Below are positions 17,212 to 23,748 of a DNA stretch of 43,182 nt, piece after piece. The position numbers and the translations under genes were made by a program. The stretch is from the NCBI GenBank assembly GCA_934635385.1, contig CAKTZI010000033.1:1-43182 (forward strand). Direction: 5' to 3'. Source of the DNA: an uncultured Kiritimatiellota bacterium. GTDB taxonomy: Bacteria > Verrucomicrobiota > Kiritimatiellia > RFP12 > UBA1067. Numbering within the stretch: position 1 is the first letter of the stretch; the number at the start of each line of letters is the position of its first letter. The notes beneath the pieces were generated by a model, which saw only the letters and a program-made list of their open reading frames with translations, did no database searches and was not told where the DNA came from.

Positions 17212-17658
17212 ATGAATCCTGATTACATTGACATGCTCAAATGCCTCAATGCGGCGCAAGTCGACTATCTGCTTGTTGGCGGATGGGCTGTCAACCTGTA
17301 CGGCTATGTGCGCACGACGGTCGATCTCGACATCTGGATTCTTGCGGATGCCGCCAACGCAAAACGTGTCTGTCTGGCGCTGGCCGCTTTCGGTGCCCCA
17401 ATGTCAGGAATCAAGCCACAGGATTTCGAGCAGGAAGGCATCGTGTTTCAAATCGGTGTTGCACCTTGCCGGATTGACGTCATTACAAGAATTGACGGCG
17501 TCCGCTATTCGGAAGCCGTTGTCCGCGCAAGTTCCCTAAAGATTGACGAAATTCCCGTCCGCGTCATTTCGATTGAAGACCTGATTGCGAACAAGCGTTC
17601 GTCTGGCCGCACAAAGGATCTGGCGGATGCCGAAATACTGGAGGATTTGCGGAAATGA
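17212..17658 (+). CDS. Nucleotidyltransferase-fold protein (DUF6036/MNT-like)
   Basis: 148 aa. YLLVGGWAVNLYGYVRTTVDLDIWI at about 19-43 is the nucleotidyltransferase GG-x(n)-DxD signature of small stand-alone NTases, which are often antitoxins or parts of toxin-antitoxin-like pairs. VISIEDLIANKRSSGRTKDLADAEIL near the C-terminus is the conserved tail of this group. The gene is lower in GC than its neighbours and overlaps the following small gene by 4 nt (ATGA). Likely acquired by transfer. Whether it transfers nucleotides to a partner or is a degenerate immunity component is unknown. Confidence 0.82.
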   Translation: MNPDYIDMLKCLNAAQVDYLLVGGWAVNLYGYVRTTVDLDIWILADAANAKRVCLALAAFGAPMSGIKPQDFEQEGIVFQIGVAPCRIDVITRIDGVRYSEAVVRASSLKIDEIPVRVISIEDLIANKRSSGRTKDLADAEILEDLRK

Positions 17659-17840
17659 TCAAGACAATCCGTATCATCCGAGACAATGAAAATGTCAACG
17701 ACTATGCCTGGGCGCTCGGCTATTCTGAAAACGAGCGTCTGCAGATTGCCGAAACACTCACACGTCGTGCCTGGCTAGTGGCTCATCACGAAGAATTCCC
17801 AGCGCTTGACCGCTTGCGCGTACGCCTCATTCGCGCATAG
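17655..17840 (+). CDS. Small protein coupled to the nucleotidyltransferase
   Basis: 61 aa (MIKTIRIIRDNENVNDYAWALGYSENERLQIAETLTRRAWLVAHHEEFPALDRLRVRLIRA), mildly basic, mainly helical by appearance, no transmembrane segment, no recognised domain. Its ATG overlaps the TGA of the nucleotidyltransferase, so the two are translated together. It may be the partner in a two-gene module similar to MNT pairs, although it is not a HEPN protein: no RxxxxH is present. Confidence 0.65.
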   Translation: MIKTIRIIRDNENVNDYAWALGYSENERLQIAETLTRRAWLVAHHEEFPALDRLRVRLIRA

Positions 17841-17845
17841 CCATT

Positions 17846-17871
17846 GGCATGAGCATGCAGGACTACCGCAA
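17846..17871 (+). repeat. Near-copy of the 3' end of xylR
   Basis: 26 nt that match xylR positions 17094-17119 at 25 of 26 bases (the codons for GMSMRDYRK). It sits immediately after the nucleotidyltransferase module, so the module is bracketed by direct copies of the xylR end. It ends at the stop codon of the next minus-strand gene. Confidence 0.75.
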
Positions 17872-18660
17872 TCACGCCCGAACGTTTGGCGTGAGGTCGC
17901 AGTTGCGCACGACCTCAGCCATCGACCGCAGAAGCGGCTGATCGAGGGAGGACTGCCCCGCATAGGTGTCCGTGCAGAGCCACATGCAGACCCCGAAATA
18001 GGGGCCGAGCACGCGGTGCATCTTGCAGTAGGGCCCGTTCGAGAGGAAAAGAAACGGGATCTTCAGCTCGCGCTTCAGCGTACGAATCGTCTGGAAGTTC
18101 GCGTCCAGCTCCGCCTCCGAACCCGAATAGGTGACGAACTTGGCGATGTCCGCGCCGCGGCGCTGGTGCTCCAGCGCCAACTCGACGACCGCCTCCTCCG
18201 GCAGGAACTTGCAGACGTGCGAACTCATGATCACCTCGACGCCCAGCGCGTGAAACGCATCGATCGCCTGCCGCTGGCGGTCAATCGCCCGCGCATCGCG
18301 CGTCAGCTCGAATGGGTCGGGCGCGAACAGGTCGCCGGGGACGTCCACCAGCGTCGCGCCGCAGCGGACGGCGAGCTTCAGCTCCTCCACCCGATCGTCG
18401 GCGCTCATCCCCGCGCTGAAGTTCTTGGCGTAGTTCGTGACGTAGAGCGGACGGTCGCCCAGATAGGCGAACGCCTCGCGCAGCCGCGCCTCCGTGCGCA
18501 GCTCGCGACGGAGCCAGTCCAGCTGGACGCCGAATGCGTCCGCGCCGTCCGCGCCGTCGCAGATGCCCCTGCGAAAGCGGAAAACCATCTCCTCGACGGT
18601 CGGCGCCAGCACCATGTCCACGAGCGGCGGACGCTTCATGCCCTTGAAAAATGACGTCAT
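17872..18660 (-). CDS. Type I 3-dehydroquinate dehydratase-like (AroD family) TIM-barrel enzyme
   Basis: 262 aa. VEVIMSSHVCKFLPEE (about 141-156) matches the catalytic-His strand of type I dehydroquinases (ISxHxF). RGADIAKFVTYSGSEAE (168-184) carries the Schiff-base Lys174. IPFLFLSNGPYCKMHRVLGPYFG (201-223) matches the P-x5-MGxxGxxSR-x-GxxFG substrate loop, with changes. The N-terminal EGD/TxR residues differ from those of housekeeping AroD, so the substrate may not be dehydroquinate. The start at 18660 has AAAGGAG just upstream. The promoter shares an operator-like box with the discoidin operon, which suggests a catabolic lyase rather than a constitutive shikimate enzyme. Confidence 0.75.
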   Translation of the reverse strand: MTSFFKGMKRPPLVDMVLAPTVEEMVFRFRRGICDGADGADAFGVQLDWLRRELRTEARLREAFAYLGDRPLYVTNYAKNFSAGMSADDRVEELKLAVRCGATLVDVPGDLFAPDPFELTRDARAIDRQRQAIDAFHALGVEVIMSSHVCKFLPEEAVVELALEHQRRGADIAKFVTYSGSEAELDANFQTIRTLKRELKIPFLFLSNGPYCKMHRVLGPYFGVCMWLCTDTYAGQSSLDQPLLRSMAEVVRNCDLTPNVRA

Positions 18661-18718
18661 ATTCTCCTTTTCCCTCTCGACATTCCAGCCAAGGCTCATC
18701 CTGGGCAAACGACCGCGT

Positions 18719-18747
18719 ATTGTATCACGTCCACCGTTCGACGGCAA
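18719..18747 (-). promoter_or_regulatory. Promoter of the dehydroquinase-like gene
   Basis: TTGCCG at 18747-18742, a 17-nt spacer and TACAAT at 18724-18719 (minus strand). A leader of about 50 nt ends in AAAGGAG. Confidence 0.65.
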
Positions 18748-18766
18748 CCGCAAAACGGCATCATTC

Positions 18767-18804
18767 ACGCAAGAGAAAAGGCAGACACGCGCAAGAGAAA
18801 CGGC
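18767..18804. promoter_or_regulatory. Two direct-repeat XylR-type boxes, 22 bp apart
   Basis: ACGCAAGAGAAAAGGC (18767-18782) and GCGCAAGAGAAACGGC (18789-18804) are direct repeats with a 22-bp period, about two helical turns, as expected for an AraC-family activator. The proximal copy starts 19 nt upstream of the -35. The distal copy matches the box at 16056 at 15 of 16 bases. Confidence 0.6.
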
Positions 18805-18809
18805 GCGTA

Positions 18810-20990
18810 CTAAGGCCAAAGCGGTTGTCCGTCGAGCGTGTTGTTGCGGACGATTGGGGCATCCAGGTTGTTGAAGATGAAGGCCCGTTCGGCGACCTCG
18901 GCAAGCGCGTTGCCTTCGATGAGGACGTCCGCAAACGGCACGGACTTCGCCGGCGGATGGTTGACCGTCATCGCGGACGACCGGATGCCGCGATTGACGC
19001 GGCGGATCGCATTGCCGCGAATGACGAGGTTGTAGGGCGCGGGCCCCTCCTGGTAGTGGAGCAGGTTCGAGATCTCGATGCCGCGATAGACCGAATCGAT
19101 CACGTTGTCCGCCACGTAGGCGTTCGCGCACTGGATCTGGATCGCGACGCCGCGCAGGTTCGTGAAGCGGTTGCCCGTGCAGACGAAGCCCGTGCCCAGG
19201 TTCATCGGCAGGTAGAACTGGTCGGGGTAGTCCGGCGTCTTCTTCGTGCCGAGGCGGATGGCGCGAATGTCGAGCGCACTGTATTTCGGAAACGGCATGT
19301 CCTCCCACGCCTTGAGTCCGGCGGGCAGCGGTCGGTCGAACGTCGTCACGCCGACCACCCCGCCGTCGCGGCGTTCGTTGCGGCACGACGCGACGCGCGC
19401 CTGCCCGAGGAACATCCCGTCCATCGAGCGCACGAAGACCGTCAGCAGTCCCGGCCACTCCCTCTCCCAGAACGGATCGTGCTCGATCGTGCGGTCATCG
19501 ACCTTCGCGAAGACCGTCGCGCCCTTGTTGTGCGAATTGACGCCGTCGTCGTTCATGTTCGTGAAATCGCAATTCGCGAGATACACGCCACTTGGACTGA
19601 AGCCGCCGTCCGCATTCGTCGAGAGGCTGTAGTCTCCCTTCAGCGGCGAGATGCGGCAGCCGATGACCGACGGGTAGCGGCATGGACCAGACGAGAAAGC
19701 CCCGGCGCGCGAGTTGCGGACCCAAACGCGCGAATAGGTGAAGAGCGTGCTGCCGGGACAGCGCAGCGCCTGGAGGGCGTTGTTGCGGTCGGGATAGACG
19801 AACGTCGCGCCGAGATCGACGTCCATCTTCCTCGTCGAGGCGTACTCGGGCGCGAAGTGCATGCGGTATCGTCCGCCGCCGAGGTCATCGCACCGGTAGT
19901 CGTACCAGAGGACGGGCTTGCGGATCGGACGGCGGTCGGCGCCGAACTGCACGCAGCTGTTCGGATGCCCGATGCGGGAAAAGCGCGGATCGTTCGGCTT
20001 GAGCGTGCCGGGGCGATGCTTCACAACGATCCAGCCCCCTTCCTTCGAGACTTCCTCGACCGTGCCTTCTACGAACGGCGTCTCCTTCCAGTGGAGCTGA
20101 ACGTCCTGCAGCGTCGAGTTGTAGGCCCGCGTGAAGCGGATGCCGTCGCCGTCATAGCGGCCGAGGACGAGCTTGGCAGTCTCCTGCGACGCGCCGGCGA
20201 TCACGCAGTTCGAGATCGCGCCCGAATCGAGGTGCGGCTTGAAGTCGGGATTCGTGCCGACTATCAGGTATTCGCCCGCCGGAACCTCCAGCACGCACGG
20301 TGCGCCCTTTCGCGCCCGCACGGCGGCGAACGCCCGCTCGAACGCCGGCGCGTCATCCGCCTGGCCGTCGCCCTTCGCGCCGAAGTCCTTGACGTTGAGG
20401 CGGTGCGCCTGCACGGACGGATTGAGCGGATTCGTAGCCCATGCTGCGCACTCCAGCGCAAAATAGCGCAGCAGTTCGTCCAGCTCGTCCAACGCCTCCT
20501 CGGCGCGGCACAGCCCCGTCGTGTCGCCGAAAGAGATCTCGCGTCCGATGAACGCGGCCAGCCGTTCGGCCATGGAAAGCCTCTTCTCGACGCGGTCGCG
20601 CGGCGGCATGTCCGCCGCGGCTCCGAAGGTCTCTGACACCAGCCGGCGTTCGTCCGCCAAGCGCCGCGTCGCCGCCGCGAGACGCTGCGGCAACTGCGTC
20701 TCCATCGCCGCCCGCCGCGCCGCGTCCAGAGCGCTCGGCAGATACTGCACGGGCTCCGTGCGCACACGCTTCGGCGGCGGCAGTTCAGCCGGCGCTTTCG
20801 ACGCCGGACACGCCGGCGTTGTTCCCGACGGCGGAGTGCAGCCGACAAAGACAAACGGCAACAGGATAACCAGAAGCAATCGCGGACGGGACAAGCCCGT
20901 CCCTCCCGAAAGGGGACGAATCATGGCGGTTTTGCGAGGATACGGGAGGGGCGCGCTTGTCGCGTCCGAGGTTCTGCAATTGTCTCTCAT
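18810..20990 (-). CDS. Beta-helix lipoprotein, pectate-lyase/GH28-like superfamily
   Basis: Up to 726 aa. NVKDFGAKGDGQADDAPAFERAFAAVRARKG is the classic start of the pectate_lyase_3/GH28-type right-handed beta-helix. It is followed by many short beta turns with Asn ladders (NALQALRCPG, YLANCDFTNMNDDGVNSHNKG, VIRGNAIRRVNRG, VLIEGNALAEVAERAFIFNNLDAPIVRNN). A lipobox LLPFVFVGC puts it at a membrane surface. Two starts are possible: ATG 20990 has AAAGGA 9 nt upstream but gives a very long n-region; ATG 20924 gives a normal 29-residue lipoprotein signal but lacks a ribosome site. The 66 nt between them lie in a REP-like inverted repeat. It starts 17 nt after the KDPG aldolase stop and is probably cotranscribed. 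A polysaccharide lyase or hydrolase is likely; catalytic residues cannot be assigned. Confidence 0.75.
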   Translation of the reverse strand: MRDNCRTSDATSAPLPYPRKTAMIRPLSGGTGLSRPRLLLVILLPFVFVGCTPPSGTTPACPASKAPAELPPPKRVRTEPVQYLPSALDAARRAAMETQLPQRLAAATRRLADERRLVSETFGAAADMPPRDRVEKRLSMAERLAAFIGREISFGDTTGLCRAEEALDELDELLRYFALECAAWATNPLNPSVQAHRLNVKDFGAKGDGQADDAPAFERAFAAVRARKGAPCVLEVPAGEYLIVGTNPDFKPHLDSGAISNCVIAGASQETAKLVLGRYDGDGIRFTRAYNSTLQDVQLHWKETPFVEGTVEEVSKEGGWIVVKHRPGTLKPNDPRFSRIGHPNSCVQFGADRRPIRKPVLWYDYRCDDLGGGRYRMHFAPEYASTRKMDVDLGATFVYPDRNNALQALRCPGSTLFTYSRVWVRNSRAGAFSSGPCRYPSVIGCRISPLKGDYSLSTNADGGFSPSGVYLANCDFTNMNDDGVNSHNKGATVFAKVDDRTIEHDPFWEREWPGLLTVFVRSMDGMFLGQARVASCRNERRDGGVVGVTTFDRPLPAGLKAWEDMPFPKYSALDIRAIRLGTKKTPDYPDQFYLPMNLGTGFVCTGNRFTNLRGVAIQIQCANAYVADNVIDSVYRGIEISNLLHYQEGPAPYNLVIRGNAIRRVNRGIRSSAMTVNHPPAKSVPFADVLIEGNALAEVAERAFIFNNLDAPIVRNNTLDGQPLWP
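20881..20971. repeat. Inverted-repeat element inside the 5' end of the lipoprotein gene
   Basis: The left arm, 20881-20908, contains ggacgggacaagcccgtccc. The right arm, 20941-20971, is its approximate reverse complement (cgggaggggcgcgc...cgcgtccgagg). The arms encode the residues APLPYPRKTAMIRPLSGGTGLSRP in the lipoprotein frame. Confidence 0.65.
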
Positions 20991-21007
20991 GTCAAACGGT
21001 CCTTTCC

Positions 21008-22048
21008 TTACGAGGCTTTTTTGACGACATGCACGGCAAAGCCCCCCGGCTCCTCGGCGAGATAGAAGGACTGCAGGTGCGCCCCGTCCGCCGTCCGGCG
21101 AATCGACTCCTCGCGCACGGGAATGCCGCGAGACCGATACCAGGCGAGCGCACGCTCGACCGAGCGGACGGAAAAGCCGATGTGCCCCTTTGCGCCGTAG
21201 AACGGCGTCTTCATGCACTCGATGGCCGAGCCGGCGAACGCCGAGCCGTGGCCGTCCCGAACCGGCAGGCGGAAGAGGTCGGCGAAGCGCGCGACCGTCG
21301 ATGCCGCCGTGGCCGCATCGCCCGTGTTGAGTCCGACGTGGGCGAGCGAGAAGCCGAGCGAAATGTCAATGCACTGGCGGCAAAGGTCGGTGATCTTCGC
21401 CCAGTCGCCGGCGGCGATGTCGGCCGCCTTCGCCATGTAGCTGCCGCCACACGCGGCGACGAACGGCTTGTCGAGATACGCGCCGATGTTCGCGAGCGTG
21501 AGTCCGCCCGTCGGGACGAACGTGACATCCGGGAACGGCCCGTGCAGAAGCGTGAGCGCAGGGATGCCGCCGGACTGCTCGGCCGGGAAGAACTTGAGAA
21601 CCTTCAGCCCCATCTTGACCGCCGCCGTCACCTGCGAGGGGTTCACCACGCCCGGCACGATCGGCAGCCCCGCCGCCTGTGCGGCACGGACGATTGCCGG
21701 GTCGAATCCCGGCGAGACGAGAAAATCCGCACCCGCCCGCTGCGCGGCGGCGACCTGCGACTCGGCGAGGATTGTCCCCGCGCCAATCGCCATGTCGGGA
21801 TGAGCCGCGCGGATCGCCGCAATCGCCTCCAGTGCCCAGGGATTGCGGAGCGTGACTTCAATCGAGCGGACGCCGCCCGCGACGAGCGCGTCGGCGAGCG
21901 GAACGGCCGCTTCGACCGAGGGAATGGCGATGACCGGCAGGATGCCGGTATCGGCCACACGCACGAGCGCGTCGTTCGGGTGAAGGGCCCTTTCGGTGCT
22001 GTTGGGATTCGCCCCTTCGGGGGCGTGTGCAAGGTTCTGCTGCGTCAT
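21008..22048 (-). CDS. KDPG/KHG aldolase fused to a VOC (glyoxalase-like) domain
   Basis: 346 aa. Residues of about 25-225 are a 2-dehydro-3-deoxy-phosphogluconate/4-hydroxy-2-oxoglutarate aldolase: ILPVIAI, GGVRSIEVTLRNP (Glu64), IGAGTIL, SPGFDPAIV, PIVPGVVNPSQV, KFFPAEQSGG (Schiff-base Lys152), FVPTGGLTLANIGAYL. Residues of about 233-346 form a VOC domain (LAHVGLN...GHIGFSVRSVERALAWYRSRGIPVREES...GFAVHVV). The aldolase would split a 2-keto-3-deoxy sugar acid phosphate into pyruvate and an aldehyde. The VOC part may bind a metal and the product or substrate. Start MTQQNL at 22048; an upstream in-frame ATG (22147) would lie over the promoter. First gene of an operon with the beta-helix lipoprotein. 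Confidence 0.88.
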   Translation of the reverse strand: MTQQNLAHAPEGANPNSTERALHPNDALVRVADTGILPVIAIPSVEAAVPLADALVAGGVRSIEVTLRNPWALEAIAAIRAAHPDMAIGAGTILAESQVAAAQRAGADFLVSPGFDPAIVRAAQAAGLPIVPGVVNPSQVTAAVKMGLKVLKFFPAEQSGGIPALTLLHGPFPDVTFVPTGGLTLANIGAYLDKPFVAACGGSYMAKAADIAAGDWAKITDLCRQCIDISLGFSLAHVGLNTGDAATAASTVARFADLFRLPVRDGHGSAFAGSAIECMKTPFYGAKGHIGFSVRSVERALAWYRSRGIPVREESIRRTADGAHLQSFYLAEEPGGFAVHVVKKAS

Positions 22049-22087
22049 GTCGGAGTGCTTTCTCTTTTTCACCGTTTCAGGACGCGG

Positions 22088-22117
22088 ATTGTAGCAAAAG
22101 CCTCTCCGGCGACGCAA
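22088..22117 (-). promoter_or_regulatory. Promoter of the KDPG aldolase operon
   Basis: TTGCGT at 22117-22112, 18 nt, TACAAT at 22093-22088 preceded by TGC (extended -10), minus strand. Same layout as the promoters at 25291 and 41779. Confidence 0.65.
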
Positions 22118-22125
22118 GCCGACAC

Positions 22126-22142
22126 GTGCGCTTTCAAGGCAC
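22126..22142. promoter_or_regulatory. Operator-like 17-mer (gtgcgctttcaaggcac), copy 1 of 3
   Basis: Inverted repeat GTGC...GCAC starting 8 nt upstream of the -35, followed by the conserved tail ACAACAAAAGTCAC (22141-22154). The same element at the same distance occurs at 25329 and 41817. Confidence 0.6.
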
Positions 22143-22163
22143 AACAAAAGTCACTTTGTCTCC

Positions 22164-23528
22164 TTACGTTCGCGGATGAACATCAAGAGACGGCAATTCG
22201 TACACCGCATCCGACGGCAAGCCGTCATGATCGAGGAACATGGCCTGGTAAAGCGGCTGGTAGGAAATTTTCCCTTGCCGAGAACTGTTCGCATTCGAGA
22301 ACACAATCGCGCGCGGCATGTCCGCCTCATTCTTTCTCAGCAGCCCGTTCAGTGCCGCATGCGCCTTGTAATGACGGCCTGACTTGACCTCCAAAGGCAA
22401 GACCTTTGAGTCTTTCTCGACCAGGAAATCAACCTCGCCCACGTCTTCGCCATTGTAGTAGTGCAATGGGAAACCATGAAACGCCAGTTCCTGCGCCAGG
22501 AAGTTCTCGTAGACCGAACCATTGTTGATCGATGTCTCGCCCGAAAGGATCTTAAATTGAATGCCGTCCATGTACATCGCGGACAGGAGCCCCACATCGT
22601 TCATGAACAACTTGAAGAAATTCGAGTTCTGCGTCAGTCTCAAGGGAAGCCGAGCCTCCGTTGCAACTGGGCACGCAAGAGCGATGCCCGCCTCCTGCAA
22701 CCAGATGAAGTTGTCCTCTAGCCGTGCGAGGCGGCTGCCCGCCTTTACGTCAGCAATATGGAATCGCTTGTTCTTCTTGTTCAGTTCTTCCGGCAGGAGA
22801 TCCATGATATGCAGGATGTGCAACTTGCTGCCCTTGGCATACTTGCTGGCGTCTTTTCGGTATTCAACCAGAATGCCTTGCTGCACCTTGACGACCTCGG
22901 CTATGTTTTTCGTGTCCAAATACGTCTGCACGGCTGCCGGCATCCCACCGACCACGAGGTAAAGCCGAAGAAGCGCGTTCATCCGTTCGTGCACGACAGG
23001 ATCAACCGCCTTGTCTTCCCGCCAACACCGACGCAGGTGTTCAAAGATTTCGTCGGACAATCCCATGGCTCGAACAAATTCCGAAAAGGAAAGAGGATAC
23101 ATTCTGATTTCGCGCAAATACCCGACCGGAACAGAACGAACGTCCTTCAGCTCGACGCCCAACAGCGAACCACTGAGGACATACCGATAACTGCCTTCGT
23201 CCACAAGAAACTTGATGAATGTCACGACTTCCGGACACTCTTGAATTTCGTCAAAGAAAATCAGCGTCTCATGTGGAATCAATCGGACTCCCGGCAACGC
23301 CGACAGACGCATCAGCACGTCGGCTTCGCCACTGACATCCCTGAAAATCGCCTTGGCCTTTGGGTTCTTGACGAAATTGATCTCAACAACAGACTTGAAG
23401 CTACGTTGACCGAATGCGCGAATGCTAAATGTCTTGCCGACCTGTCGCGCCCCATCAATAAGCAAGGCCTCAGGACGGTTCAAGGCATAAAACGACGAAA
23501 ATTCAGCATCTATTTGACGATTTATCAT
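22164..23528 (-). CDS. AAA_14/DUF4143 ATPase
   Basis: 454 aa. Walker A LLIDGARQVGKTFSIRAF (about 22-39), Walker B LIFFDEIQECPEVV (about 88-101), sensor-like YVLSGSLLGVELKD, and YPLSFSEFVRAMG, the standard AAA_14 order. The C-terminal DUF4143 half has VYENFLAQELAFHGFPLHYYNGEDVGEVDFLVEKDSKVLPLEVKSG, a PD-(D/E)XK nuclease-like EVDFL-x(n)-EVKSG core. The family is common in host-associated anaerobes, with unknown function. GC is visibly lower than that of its neighbours, suggesting separate ancestry. Unlike the other ATPases here it has a leader and a GAGG ribosome site. Confidence 0.92.
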   Translation of the reverse strand: MINRQIDAEFSSFYALNRPEALLIDGARQVGKTFSIRAFGQRSFKSVVEINFVKNPKAKAIFRDVSGEADVLMRLSALPGVRLIPHETLIFFDEIQECPEVVTFIKFLVDEGSYRYVLSGSLLGVELKDVRSVPVGYLREIRMYPLSFSEFVRAMGLSDEIFEHLRRCWREDKAVDPVVHERMNALLRLYLVVGGMPAAVQTYLDTKNIAEVVKVQQGILVEYRKDASKYAKGSKLHILHIMDLLPEELNKKNKRFHIADVKAGSRLARLEDNFIWLQEAGIALACPVATEARLPLRLTQNSNFFKLFMNDVGLLSAMYMDGIQFKILSGETSINNGSVYENFLAQELAFHGFPLHYYNGEDVGEVDFLVEKDSKVLPLEVKSGRHYKAHAALNGLLRKNEADMPRAIVFSNANSSRQGKISYQPLYQAMFLDHDGLPSDAVYELPSLDVHPRT

Positions 23529-23551
23529 GATTTTCTAACCTCACAGAGCGT

Positions 23552-23581
23552 ATGATATCAAAATTTCGTCATTAAATGCAA
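23552..23581 (-). promoter_or_regulatory. Promoter of the AAA_14/DUF4143 gene
   Basis: TTGCAT at 23581-23576, 18 nt, TATCAT at 23557-23552 (minus strand); 23 nt from -10 to ATG including tgagg. The rest of 23582-23748 is AT-rich with two copies of a tgtcattttttga-like repeat and no gene. Confidence 0.55.
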
Positions 23582-23748
23582 CAGCAAAAGTAGCGATTAT
23601 GTCATTTTTTGAAGTATCGTCCTGCTGCTTTTGTCATTTTTTTGATATTAATCAGTGTTACGGCATCTTCCGACACTGGATTGTCGCGCGGTCAGTCGAT
23701 GCGCACAAAACAGGAGAAGCCCGCCGGCTCCCGGACAGTCGGCAAGTC

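Noticed and set aside
18661..19458. N-terminal extension of the dehydroquinase-like frame
   Set aside because: Lies over the promoter and antiparallel frames of the lipoprotein gene; AAAGGAG and the family start fit 18660.
23640..23748. Intrinsic terminator after the sialate O-acetylesterase gene
   Set aside because: Only a 4-5 bp GC stem (gagccggcgggctt) with no real T-tract could be found.
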